A stretch of 64,000 nt of DNA, from positions 107,501 to 171,500 of the forward strand of contig SCKN01000003.1 in assembly GCA_004124385.1 (NCBI GenBank). Direction: 5' to 3'. The position numbers were made by a program, and so were the translations under genes. Source of the stretch: Fidelibacterota bacterium (GTDB lineage: Bacteria; Fidelibacterota; Marinisomatia; Marinisomatales; TCS55). Positions 18,329 through 27,045 of the stretch are shown piece by piece (within the stretch, counting starts at the first letter, position 1; every line of letters begins with the position of its first letter). Under the pieces are notes generated by a model. The model saw only the letters and a list, made by a program, of their open reading frames with translations. It was not told where the DNA came from and did no database searches.

Positions 18329-20178
18329 TGAGACTTTTAATTACACTACTCTTTATGCTCAATGTTGGTGTCAGTCAAAACTGGCTCCAGCAGCGAATCA
18401 TTTCAGACCAGTTCGATAAAGCATTGCAGCATTTTGATGACGGCCGCTTTGCCACAGCAGATAATATTTTGCAGCGAATTTTATCCAAACCGTCCGGCGA
18501 ATATGAACTGCCGGTAAATCTATTGGCCATGAAAATCAGTTTAGCCTTGGATAATTTAGAGGCAGCCAAGGTGTATGGAAAAATGATCCTTACTCAATAC
18601 GGACAACATGGATATATATCTGAAGCGTTCATGATTTTGGGAGATATTTTTATTGCCGAAGGAGATTTGGACGGCGCTTTCAGGATGTATATGCGTTCCC
18701 GGCAATTAACGGATCGCACAACAATTGAAAAAATTGATACACGATTAATTTCAGCTATTCAAGTGGGTATTTCTAAACGAACAATTTCAGAACAAAAATT
18801 GACTGCAATGGGCGATAATGAAACTGTTTTGAATCTGGCGCTGTCATTTACACATTTGCAAAAAGGTGACCCGGACGAATGTGTCTTTTCTTTAAATAAA
18901 ATAGACCCGGCACTCATTCCGGAAGCATACTTCGAATTGTATGAAAAACTGCTTTTAGCTTCATATCAACCTGCTACAGAAACGTTTACATTTGGTGTTG
19001 TTTTAGCTCTCACCGGAAAAAACGCTCCAGCTGGAAAATCATTTCTAAAAGGTCTCCATCAATCAATGAGTCGCCCTGGTCAGCAGGTTAAGATTGCCTA
19101 CCAAATTGAAGATAATCAAAGCAATCCTCTAGAAACAGTCAAAGCGGTTCGGCGCCTTGCAAAAAATAGGAAGCTCTTGGGAATTATTGCATCATTGGAT
19201 GATAATGAATCTCTGGCTGCAGTCAATACGCTGCAAAACAGCGCTATTCCTCTTATCGTTCGCGGGGGCGGATCAATGTCGTTCACAGATGTGAGTGATC
19301 ACGTATTCCAATTACAATCTGATTGGACAGCCCAAGGACGTATGGCCGCTCGCTGGATCGGTGAATATTTGGATAAAGACAGTATTGCCGTATTAGTCCC
19401 CTCAGATGAATTTGGAAATGCTGTTGTAGACGAATTTCTAAAAGTAATGGACGCCTTGGATAAAACGGTTGTCGCTGTGGAAAGATATACAGGAAAGCCG
19501 GAAAATGTAAAAAAGCAGTTTCAAGCACTGCGGCAAACAGCCTTTAATCTTATTCCTCCGGACAATCCTTATGATGAATTTTTGGGAATGTCATTCGATA
19601 GTCTCGATGCATTATTTGATGTAAATACAGATGATTATTTTTCTTTATCAGATGATGAAAATGAGGAAAAAATAAAAGATTCTTCCAAAGTTGTTTTATC
19701 AACAATTCAAGCACTGTTCATACCAATCCATCCTGAACATTTAAAATATATCGGAACACAATTACCCATGTATAATCTCAATACGAGTCTTGTGGGAAAT
19801 TTCGCATGGAATCAGCCTGAAATTCTTTTCCAGGATAATGTGGGTCCACATTTAGAAGGCATGACCATCATTTCACAAAAAAATGCTATAAATGAGAAGG
19901 GTCCCCATAATCAAAATATAGATGACGAATATTTACTTGGGTATGATATGAGTGGATTAATAATAGCCATTTGCAATTCCGGTATAACAAACAGAACTGA
20001 ATTCATCGCAAAGTTAGAACAAACAGACTTTCATGGAATGGTTTATGACATTGCTTTTTCTCCGGATAAGCACAGTAATTCAACTATGCAAATTCTGAAA
20101 TGTGAAAATAGGTCTTTCATTCCCTACGGTACTTTCAGTGCAGATACTGTCCAATTCCACATTCAGCAGCGACCCTGA
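18328..20178 (+). CDS. Periplasmic-binding-fold protein with N-terminal TPR region
   Basis: A 616-residue exported protein. A signal peptide (MRLLITLLFMLNVGVSQ) leads into helical TPR-like repeats (about residues 25-200, e.g. 'AFMILGDIFIAEGDLDGAFR'). From about residue 220 there is a type I periplasmic-binding fold of the leucine-binding family: 'FGVVLALTGKNAPAGKSFLK', 'NPLETVKAVRRLAKNRKLLG' and 'MAARWIGEYLDKDSIAVLVP'. The TPR plus binding-fold architecture is that of LpoA-like activators of penicillin-binding proteins, but a branched-chain amino acid receptor-like sensor is equally possible. An acidic insertion lies near residue 440. It starts inside the glmS stop codon, so co-expression with amino sugar synthesis is likely, which mildly favours a cell-wall role. 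Confidence 0.75.
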   Translation: MRLLITLLFMLNVGVSQNWLQQRIISDQFDKALQHFDDGRFATADNILQRILSKPSGEYELPVNLLAMKISLALDNLEAAKVYGKMILTQYGQHGYISEAFMILGDIFIAEGDLDGAFRMYMRSRQLTDRTTIEKIDTRLISAIQVGISKRTISEQKLTAMGDNETVLNLALSFTHLQKGDPDECVFSLNKIDPALIPEAYFELYEKLLLASYQPATETFTFGVVLALTGKNAPAGKSFLKGLHQSMSRPGQQVKIAYQIEDNQSNPLETVKAVRRLAKNRKLLGIIASLDDNESLAAVNTLQNSAIPLIVRGGGSMSFTDVSDHVFQLQSDWTAQGRMAARWIGEYLDKDSIAVLVPSDEFGNAVVDEFLKVMDALDKTVVAVERYTGKPENVKKQFQALRQTAFNLIPPDNPYDEFLGMSFDSLDALFDVNTDDYFSLSDDENEEKIKDSSKVVLSTIQALFIPIHPEHLKYIGTQLPMYNLNTSLVGNFAWNQPEILFQDNVGPHLEGMTIISQKNAINEKGPHNQNIDDEYLLGYDMSGLIIAICNSGITNRTEFIAKLEQTDFHGMVYDIAFSPDKHSNSTMQILKCENRSFIPYGTFSADTVQFHIQQRP

Positions 20179-20196
20179 TTAATCGCCTGTCCCCAT

Positions 20197-20871
20197 TTGT
20201 TTCTTGATTTAAGTTCATATTTTAACCAGGCTAATTTTCGGGCTGGATTTTCCCTCGGTGACTTTTCATATAACAGCAAAAATGATCGAAAACAGCTTGC
20301 TGAAAACTTGGAATTAAAAAGTGAAAACTTGGTTATTCCAAAACAGGTGCATAGTCATCACGTTCAAATATGTACAACCCCTGGAGAATTAGCAGATACC
20401 GATACAGTCATTTCTCACTCAACTGATATCGTTTTATCCATTCAAGTAGCTGATTGTATTCCATTATTTATTTTAGATAAAAATTCAAAAATGTTTGGAC
20501 TGATTCACGCTGGTTGGCGCGGAACAGCTAAAGGGATTGTTGGCAAAACTATGAGCGAATTCAAACGCATTAATGAGCAAACTAGAGATATGATTGTTTT
20601 AATCGGACCATCTATAAAACAGTGCTGTTTTGAAATTGGCCCGGAAGTGGCAAAAGAATTTTCAAAAGATTTCCTTATTCAGGGAAAGGGGGATCGGTCA
20701 TTTTTAGATTTGCAAGGTGTAGTAAAAACTCAATTGCTTAATGCTGGAATTAATAGTGAAAATATAATAGATCTTAACGAATGTACCTGTTGTCAGCCGG
20801 ATAAATATTATTCGTATCGCCGGGATGGAAAACGAGCTGGGAGAATGATTGCAGTCTGTGGTTGGGTGTAG
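20197..20871 (+). CDS. pgeF: Peptidoglycan editing factor PgeF / multicopper-polyphenol-oxidase fold (YfiH)
   Basis: A 224-residue protein of the YfiH/LACC1 family. The diagnostic motifs are 'DCIPLFILD', 'GLIHAGWRGTAKGIV', 'IGPSIKQCCFEIGPEVAKEF' and the C-terminal 'YYSYRRDGKRAGRMIAV'. The conserved His and Cys residues of the zinc site are in place (HAGWRG, CCFEIG). E. coli PgeF corrects mis-incorporated serine in peptidoglycan precursors; other members act as purine nucleoside phosphorylases. No ATG is available upstream because the preceding stop is in frame, so TTG at 20197 is the likely start. Confidence 0.9.
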   Translation: MFLDLSSYFNQANFRAGFSLGDFSYNSKNDRKQLAENLELKSENLVIPKQVHSHHVQICTTPGELADTDTVISHSTDIVLSIQVADCIPLFILDKNSKMFGLIHAGWRGTAKGIVGKTMSEFKRINEQTRDMIVLIGPSIKQCCFEIGPEVAKEFSKDFLIQGKGDRSFLDLQGVVKTQLLNAGINSENIIDLNECTCCQPDKYYSYRRDGKRAGRMIAVCGWV

Positions 20872-20913
20872 CCTTTTTATTCCAGTTAGTTCCCTCTAAA
20901 TTCCACGCTTATT

Positions 20914-21678
20914 ATGAATATGATTGATGCATTAATCCTGGGCTCATTGCAAGGGTTGACAGAATTTTTACCTATTAGTAGTTCCGGCCATCTGGTATTG
21001 GGACAACGCTTATTAGGCTTATCCCTTCCGGGAAACTTCTTTGTAGTCTTGGTCCATTTAGGCACCCTTTGCAGTATTTTGGTTGTTTTCAGAAAAGATA
21101 TATTGGACTTAATTCGATCCATAAAATCTGAAGAAACTAAAAAATTGATTTTAGCGCTCATTTTTGGAACGTTGCCGGCAGTCATAATAGGTTTAACAAT
21201 GAAAATGGAAATTGATCAACTGTTTTCTCACCCTTTTGCTGTTTCCTACAGTTTGATTATGACGGGCATTTGGTTAATAATGATAAAATGGTTTATGAAT
21301 AATAATGCGGATATAACATTGAAAAATGGGTTTTTAATTGGGTGCGCTCAAGCCATAGCAATCATTCCCGGCATCTCCAGATCCGGTGCTACAATCGGCA
21401 CTGCTATGCTGTTGGGTATTTCTCCGGAAAAAGCAGCACGATTTTCATTTTTACTTGCGATTCCTGTAATAGCCGGTGCAGGCTTGTTAACAGCGCTTGA
21501 TATAAATCCAACACATATCGCCAATTTATCAGGCGGATCCATTTTAACGGCGTTTATGAGTTCATTTTTAGTTGGTTGGGTTGCACTTACGTGGTTGATG
21601 AAATTGATTTCAAGAGGACAGTTTCATTGGTTTGGGCTGTATTGTATGGCAATCGGAATCTTTTCATTGAGTTTTTAG
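20914..21678 (+). CDS. uppP: Undecaprenyl-diphosphatase UppP (BacA)
   Basis: A 254-residue integral membrane phosphatase that recycles undecaprenyl diphosphate to the monophosphate carrier for peptidoglycan and surface polysaccharides. The two catalytic signatures are present: 'GSLQGLTEFLPISSSGHLVL' near the N-terminus with Glu and Ser residues of the active site, and 'AIIPGISRSGATIGTAMLLG' in the middle. About eight membrane segments can be counted, and the length is normal. It sits two bases before the symporter gene. Confidence 0.96.
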   Translation: MNMIDALILGSLQGLTEFLPISSSGHLVLGQRLLGLSLPGNFFVVLVHLGTLCSILVVFRKDILDLIRSIKSEETKKLILALIFGTLPAVIIGLTMKMEIDQLFSHPFAVSYSLIMTGIWLIMIKWFMNNNADITLKNGFLIGCAQAIAIIPGISRSGATIGTAMLLGISPEKAARFSFLLAIPVIAGAGLLTALDINPTHIANLSGGSILTAFMSSFLVGWVALTWLMKLISRGQFHWFGLYCMAIGIFSLSF

Positions 21679-21679
21679 T

Positions 21680-23116
21680 ATGGACATGATTAGTATTATA
21701 TTTATTCTTTATCTCTTTTTCCTCATTTTTGTGGGAATCTGGACATTTAAGCTGAATAAAACACAGGAAGACTATCTCCTTGCCGGCCGTAGGCTTGGAC
21801 CATGGGTGACGGCATTTTCTGAACGGGCATCTGGTGAATCTGCCTGGCTTATATTGGCTCTTCCAGGAGCAGCAATAGCTGTGGGTTTAGGACAAGTATG
21901 GACTGTTATTGGAATTACAGTTGGTATTATTGCATCTTGGTTTTTGATCGCTGAAAAGCTTCGTATAGAAACTGAAAAATATCATGCATTAACCATTCCA
22001 GAATATCTCCATCGTCGTTATGAAGATAACTCAAATATTATCCGCTTATTTTCTGCATTAATCATCGCTTTCTTTTTTGCTTTTTATGTTTCCGCTCAAT
22101 TTCATGCTTCGGGAAAAGTATTGAAAACATTATTTGATATTGATGCTGTAACCGGTATTTCTATTGGTGCAGCAGTTATCATTTTATATACACTCATGGG
22201 AGGATTTTTTGCTGTGGCTTGGACGGATTTATTACAGGGCATTCTAATGATTGGCACATTGATTATTTTACCCATTGCCGGTTTTATTGAATTGCAAAGT
22301 TCCCAAGTCACAATCGCTCAAAGTCTAGCTCAAGCTGGACCAACACATTCCTCATTTACCATGGGTAAAGATGGGTTTGCCGGTTTAGCTGTTATTTTGG
22401 GTGGATTAAGCTGGGGATTGGGTTATGTGGGACAGCCGCACTTACTTATTCGTTTTATGGCTATTAAAAATCCGTCTGATATCAAAAAAGCAAGAACGAT
22501 TGCCATTCTATGGGCACTCCCCGGAATTACAGGTGCCTTTTTGATTGGACTTGTTGCATTAAATTATTTTGGAGCTGAATATTTTACTCAGATAGATGTA
22601 GAACAAGCAATGCCTCTGTTGGCGCAAAATTTGCTTCCTGCAATCGTTGCCGGGCTTTTTATTTCTGGGGCAGTTGCAGCAATGATGTCTACTGCAGATT
22701 CACAATTGCTCGTATCAACATCTGCTGTAACCGAAGATTTTATTCATCAATATCTTGGCATAGAAATGTCAAATAAAAAATGGGTAACATTGAGCAGAAT
22801 TACAATTGTCATTCTAGGCCTTTTGGCTTACGCAATCGCCATCATGTCGGAAATTCAGGGGAAAAATATTTTCGGTGTTGTTAGTTATGCCTGGAGTGGT
22901 TTGGGTTCAGCGTTTGGTCCAGCCTTGGTACTGACCTTATGGTGGAAGAAAACAACGCGCAACGGAATTATCGCTGGACTTTTAACCGGATTTTTTACAA
23001 CAGTCATTTGGGCAAACGTTGATGTATTGCAATCAGCCGTAACAGAACGGTTAGTGAGTTTTGTTCTGGCATTTATAGCTGTAATTGTTTTCAGTTTTTT
23101 GGAAAAGAAAAAATGA
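21680..23116 (+). CDS. putP: Sodium/proline symporter-type transporter
   Basis: A 478-residue sodium:solute symporter with about 13 membrane helices. 'EDYLLAGRRLGPWVTAFSER' and 'ASGESAWLILALPGAA' are characteristic of the PutP branch, as are 'FFAVAWTDLLQGILM' and the sodium-site segment 'GAVAAMMSTADSQLLVS'. It would import proline, or a related compound, with sodium, which suits a marine organism. Substrate is by family only. It overlaps holA by four bases and ends in a positively charged tail (FSFLEKKK). Confidence 0.9.
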   Translation: MDMISIIFILYLFFLIFVGIWTFKLNKTQEDYLLAGRRLGPWVTAFSERASGESAWLILALPGAAIAVGLGQVWTVIGITVGIIASWFLIAEKLRIETEKYHALTIPEYLHRRYEDNSNIIRLFSALIIAFFFAFYVSAQFHASGKVLKTLFDIDAVTGISIGAAVIILYTLMGGFFAVAWTDLLQGILMIGTLIILPIAGFIELQSSQVTIAQSLAQAGPTHSSFTMGKDGFAGLAVILGGLSWGLGYVGQPHLLIRFMAIKNPSDIKKARTIAILWALPGITGAFLIGLVALNYFGAEYFTQIDVEQAMPLLAQNLLPAIVAGLFISGAVAAMMSTADSQLLVSTSAVTEDFIHQYLGIEMSNKKWVTLSRITIVILGLLAYAIAIMSEIQGKNIFGVVSYAWSGLGSAFGPALVLTLWWKKTTRNGIIAGLLTGFFTTVIWANVDVLQSAVTERLVSFVLAFIAVIVFSFLEKKK

Positions 23117-24093
23117 CATCGTATACGTTAAAAGACATTTTTCTCAAGCTGAATAAAGGCGAAATGAATCAAGTATATTTTTTGAAAGGGGATGATTATT
23201 TCCTTCAGGAATATTTTATTAAAAAAGTAGAAAAATATATATTTGGAGATGATGCCTCTCATCGTGAATTATTGATGCCCGATGATATGAGTTCCCAGGA
23301 AATTATAGATAGAATAAGCCAAGCGGATTTATTCAGCAGTCAAAAATATTTTATAATACGTAATCCCCAACAAATAAAGGGAAAAGCACAAGACGAACTG
23401 CTGCAATTTTGTTTCAATCCTACTCCGAATCATTTTCTCGTTATCATAATAGATGATTATTACTCCAGTTTGAAAATTGCGAAAGAACTTCAAAAAGTTC
23501 TGGGTTCCATTGATGTTCGAAAACCATTTGAAAAGGAATTACGTTCTTGGACAAATCAGCTTTTTGCTGATCAAGGGATTGATCCACCACCGAGCGTAGT
23601 GCAGGCTGTATTGGATATGGCTGGGGATTCTGTTTATCATATTGCAAATCAAGTTGATAAAATATGTTTGGGTCTTGGAGAAGAAGATAAACTGACACCA
23701 GAATTTGTACAGCAATTCAGCGGCTGGAATAGAGAATATCAAAAGTGGGAATTCTTGAATTCGGTCGGCCAAAAGAATCTTTCCAAAGCGCTATTGACGG
23801 GTAATGATTATATCTCCAGGAATGATATGATTTCATTGCTACCCAGCTTGACAGCTCTTTTTCAGGAGATGTTATTTATCCACATGAATAATGGAACTTC
23901 CCAACCATTTAGAGGTTATATCCCATTAACAAACGGAGTTAAAAACAAACTTTCTGCTCATGCAAAAAAGTATACTAAAAAAGAAATCGAGACCAATCTT
24001 GCCTTATTGGGTGACATTGATAAGAGTATAAAAACGTCAAGTGAAAATGATGAATCTCTCCTCACGCGCTTCCTCTTCAATACCCTCACTTAA
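23113..24093 (+). CDS. holA: DNA polymerase III subunit delta
   Basis: A 326-residue clamp-loader delta subunit. It shows the pattern of the family: 'QVYFLKGDDYFLQEYFIKKV' at the start, 'ADLFSSQKYFIIRNPQQI', 'NHFLVIIIDDYYSSLKIAKE', and the C-terminal helical collar with 'LLTRFLFNTL'. Delta opens the beta sliding clamp within the replicative clamp loader. The degree of conservation is low, as usual for HolA. It overlaps the symporter by four bases, and the sigma-factor ATG follows its stop by one base. Confidence 0.9.
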   Translation: MTSYTLKDIFLKLNKGEMNQVYFLKGDDYFLQEYFIKKVEKYIFGDDASHRELLMPDDMSSQEIIDRISQADLFSSQKYFIIRNPQQIKGKAQDELLQFCFNPTPNHFLVIIIDDYYSSLKIAKELQKVLGSIDVRKPFEKELRSWTNQLFADQGIDPPPSVVQAVLDMAGDSVYHIANQVDKICLGLGEEDKLTPEFVQQFSGWNREYQKWEFLNSVGQKNLSKALLTGNDYISRNDMISLLPSLTALFQEMLFIHMNNGTSQPFRGYIPLTNGVKNKLSAHAKKYTKKEIETNLALLGDIDKSIKTSSENDESLLTRFLFNTLT

Positions 24094-24094
24094 T

Positions 24095-24667
24095 ATGGTT
24101 GAAGACTTTAGTTATACAGACGAAGAACTCATCGCCCGTTTTCAAGAAGGGGATGAACAGGCGTATGTAGAATTGGTTAATCGATACAGAGATCGTTTGA
24201 TGTCATTTATTTACCGTTTTGTTAATGATATGGAAAAAGCAGAGGATCTCGTTCAAGATACCTTGATGAAACTCTATACTCACCGTAGTTATTATCGTAA
24301 TATTGCCAAATTTTCTACATGGATTTATACAATTGCAGGAAACTTGGCTAAAACGGAATTGCGCAGAAAAAAACGCCATAAAGTAACAAATTTAAGCCAA
24401 ATGGGTTTTGAAGAGCAGGAATATCAACTTCCCTCAGTCGAGCCTGAAACGGGTGAAACAGCTCAAAGCCATTATGCGGAAAAGCAGATTCAGAATGCAA
24501 TACAAGAATTACCTCTTCATTTCAGGACAGTTGTAATACTTCGAGATATTCAGGAACTTTCTTATGAAGAGATTAGTAAAATCGTCGATGTTCCGCTGGG
24601 AACAGTAAAATCAAGAATAAATCGTGCACGGCTGCAGTTGCAGCATTCACTGAAAGACTTTAGATAA
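24095..24667 (+). CDS. ECF-type RNA polymerase sigma factor
   Basis: A 190-residue sigma-70 family ECF factor. ATG at 24095 is preferred over the in-frame ATG at 24041, because the latter would overlap holA by more than 50 bases and adds a poor N-terminus. Region 2 is clear in 'LIARFQEGDEQAYVELVNRY' and 'AEDLVQDTLMKLYTHR', with the core-binding and -10-recognition segment 'KFSTWIYTIAGNLAKTELRR'. Region 4 has the helix-turn-helix 'ELSYEEISKIVDVPLGTVKS'. It directs RNA polymerase to a specific promoter set, probably for envelope stress. The next gene appears to encode its anti-sigma factor. Confidence 0.94.
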   Translation: MVEDFSYTDEELIARFQEGDEQAYVELVNRYRDRLMSFIYRFVNDMEKAEDLVQDTLMKLYTHRSYYRNIAKFSTWIYTIAGNLAKTELRRKKRHKVTNLSQMGFEEQEYQLPSVEPETGETAQSHYAEKQIQNAIQELPLHFRTVVILRDIQELSYEEISKIVDVPLGTVKSRINRARLQLQHSLKDFR

Positions 24668-24689
24668 ACAAAAAAGGACAAACATATAG

Positions 24690-25223
24690 ATGGACCGTTA
24701 TCAATTTGAGGATCTAGTATCCGATTACATAGAAAATAATATATCAATGAGCCAGCGTAAGCAAGTCGAAGCTTATCTGGAAGAAAACCCAGAAGCAAAA
24801 CAAAAGGTTGAATCTGTTAAGCAGGTAATGGCTTCCATGAAATCAATGCCTGGAGTTTCAACATCAGCTGGTTTTATGAATAATTTAAACAAACGCATTG
24901 CAGCAGAGAAAGAAGCATCATCTGTTGTGAAAACAGCCCGATCATTTAAGGGCTATACACCATTAATGGCCAGTCTTTCTGCAGTGGTTGTTGTTGCCGT
25001 TGTTATGTTAGGGTTTGAATTCATGCCTGAAGGAAGTAGTCAGGCGACGCTTTCACCCACAATGGCTGAACAGCAGTTAGATGATTTACCGGAAATGCCT
25101 GCCCAAACGCAAGACAGTATGCTTGCAGAAAGTGAAGATGACTCAACGGATTATGATGGAGATATTCCGGTTAAAAGCAATTTTAATGATAGAATTCAAT
25201 TGGTTGGAGATAAGCGGCCGTAA
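24690..25223 (+). CDS. Probable membrane anti-sigma factor
   Basis: A 177-residue protein with an N-terminal cytoplasmic region 'FEDLVSDYIENNISMSQRKQ', 'VEAYLEENPEAKQKVESVKQ' that has the helical layout of zinc-finger anti-sigma domains (zf-HC2), then one membrane helix (about residues 92-112, 'LMASLSAVVVVAVVMLGF') and an acidic periplasmic tail. The usual His-x3-Cys-x2-Cys zinc ligands are missing: the region contains no cysteine. It follows the ECF sigma gene by 22 bases, which is the standard arrangement. Sequestration of the sigma factor without zinc is an inference from position and layout. Confidence 0.8.
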   Translation: MDRYQFEDLVSDYIENNISMSQRKQVEAYLEENPEAKQKVESVKQVMASMKSMPGVSTSAGFMNNLNKRIAAEKEASSVVKTARSFKGYTPLMASLSAVVVVAVVMLGFEFMPEGSSQATLSPTMAEQQLDDLPEMPAQTQDSMLAESEDDSTDYDGDIPVKSNFNDRIQLVGDKRP

Positions 25224-25254
25224 CGGTTTATTCAATATTAAAGACCTTCCAAAT

Positions 25255-25293
25255 ATCCTCGCTGAAGACGTAGTTTCTTAGCGAGGATTTTAT
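25255..25293 (+). terminator. Rho-independent terminator after the sigma/anti-sigma pair
   Basis: A 9-bp perfect stem, ATCCTCGCT at 25255-25263 with AGCGAGGAT at 25280-25288, has a 16-base loop and is followed by a short T-rich stretch. It lies between the anti-sigma gene and the GGDEF gene. The loop is long and the T-tract weak, so termination may be partial. Confidence 0.6.
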
Positions 25294-25299
25294 TTACAG

Positions 25300-27030
25300 A
25301 TGAATGTAAACAGATTAGCAACAGCAACCATTTTGGCATTAGTGTGTTTCCTGCTTTTTATTTACCCTGATCCACAAGGAATTTTATATACTGTCTTGCG
25401 CTATATAACATTCGGATTACTCATCGTTATTTTATATCAATTTTCAACGTCAGATCCTGATACTATTGAACCGATAACTAAAATAAGTAATCCAAACATT
25501 ACTCCATCCAGTCGTGAGATAGATGTTCAAGAGGATATTCATGACCAATACGAACAGCTGTTAAAAATGGTGTTTAATATGGTTATGGCTATAAATGAAA
25601 ATTATAAAGCAGCATTCTTTATGCTGGATGGTTCTGGAAATCATTTAACGATTCAATCTTCAACTAAAGATGGATTTAAAGAAACAATTCCCACAGAAAA
25701 TGAAGTTATACAAACCATATTACTTCAAGAAGAAGCAGTCTTGTTTCAGCAATCGGATGTACGCGATCATTGGAATGGATTGTTTCTTGAGAAATCCTGG
25801 CGGGGGAGTGAATGTGTGCTGGGGGCAAGAGTATTGTATAAAAATGCTCCAGTGGGTTGCATATTGGTTCAAGCTGATCATTTTTCTACTATTCAAGAAC
25901 GAGATCAAAGTTTGATGACTAGTTTGGGTCGGTTTGTATCCCTCAGTATGGTAAAACTGGATAATATAGAAAAATTATCATTGGATAATTTTTTCCATTA
26001 TCAGATCGCCAATTTATTGAATTCAATGGATATCCAATCTGAAGTCCACGGCCTTTATGAAAAAATTCGTGATTTATGCCGGTCATTTTTTAATTTTGAT
26101 AAATTAACAATCTCTGCAGTTGAAGATGATGATAAACACTATAAAGTAGTTCTGCAAGATGGCTATCGTGGAGATTGTGAAACTAAAAAAGGATATTTAA
26201 TTGCAAGCAGCGTTCATGGACGTGGATTTCGCTCAACTGATACAGTAGAATCTTATAATATAACCGAAGATTATTATGAAACAGGCCGTTTTGAAGAAGG
26301 TGATTTAGAAGAGCATCCATTTAAATCTATTCTGTCTGTTCCTGTAGTCATAAATGACAAAGTTGAATTCTGTATTACAATTGAGAAACAGAAATCATAT
26401 AAATTTATAGATTCCGATAAAAATTTGTTAGAACTACTGGCCTTGACATTTGGTTCAATCATTTCCTGGCAAAAGCAATATTGGAAAATGCATGAAAATG
26501 CAATGCACGACGGTTTGACTGGACTATTAAACCATAAAGCATTTATGAACCGATTTGCTGAAGAAATAAGTGGTGCAAAACGTTATCAGCACAGCATTGT
26601 GCTCGCTATTTTAGATTTGGATAAGTTTAAACGTATTAATGATACATACGGACATTTATGTGGGGATTATGTTATAAGTGAAGTAGCGAATATTATTAAA
26701 GATACGGTCAGAAATATTGATGTTGTCGGACGATATGGCGGTGAGGAATATGGAATTTTGCTCATAAATACAGATGTCGAAAAAATCATGTTAGTGGCGC
26801 AAAGAATTATAGACGGGATAGCAAATTTTTCTTTTATTTTGAATAATAATAATGTTCGAATGACTATCAGCTGTGGTTTAGCTGAATATCCCAAAGACAC
26901 AGATAATTTAAAAAAATTAATAGTCAAAGCAGATGAAGCGATGTATACAGCCAAAGGCAAGGGAGGTAATTTGGTATCAATATACAATAATTCTAGTTTT
27001 GAGGCTAAAGGACTGGACCCCTCTGTTTAA
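25300..27030 (+). CDS. Membrane diguanylate cyclase with GAF domains
   Basis: A 576-residue protein. Two closely spaced membrane helices lie within residues 8-46. A GAF-like sensor follows (about 75-210), then a second GAF-like domain (about 235-385, 'FRSTDTVESYNITEDYYE', 'FKSILSVPVVINDKVEFCI'), and a GGDEF domain from about 400. The catalytic loop is GGEEY at residues 480-484 within 'VVGRYGGEEYGILL', and the substrate/metal Asp is in 'LAILDLDKFKRINDTYGH'. The RxxD inhibitory site is intact (Arg471, Asp474), five residues before the loop. The enzyme should make cyclic di-GMP and be subject to product inhibition. Signals sensed by the GAF domains are unknown. Confidence 0.92.
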   Translation: MNVNRLATATILALVCFLLFIYPDPQGILYTVLRYITFGLLIVILYQFSTSDPDTIEPITKISNPNITPSSREIDVQEDIHDQYEQLLKMVFNMVMAINENYKAAFFMLDGSGNHLTIQSSTKDGFKETIPTENEVIQTILLQEEAVLFQQSDVRDHWNGLFLEKSWRGSECVLGARVLYKNAPVGCILVQADHFSTIQERDQSLMTSLGRFVSLSMVKLDNIEKLSLDNFFHYQIANLLNSMDIQSEVHGLYEKIRDLCRSFFNFDKLTISAVEDDDKHYKVVLQDGYRGDCETKKGYLIASSVHGRGFRSTDTVESYNITEDYYETGRFEEGDLEEHPFKSILSVPVVINDKVEFCITIEKQKSYKFIDSDKNLLELLALTFGSIISWQKQYWKMHENAMHDGLTGLLNHKAFMNRFAEEISGAKRYQHSIVLAILDLDKFKRINDTYGHLCGDYVISEVANIIKDTVRNIDVVGRYGGEEYGILLINTDVEKIMLVAQRIIDGIANFSFILNNNNVRMTISCGLAEYPKDTDNLKKLIVKADEAMYTAKGKGGNLVSIYNNSSFEAKGLDPSV

Positions 27031-27045
27031 TTCAAATTTAAAACC

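Noticed and set aside
23113-24093. Sigma-factor start at ATG 24041
   Set aside because: It would overlap holA by more than 50 bases and adds residues outside the family; ATG 24095 fits better.
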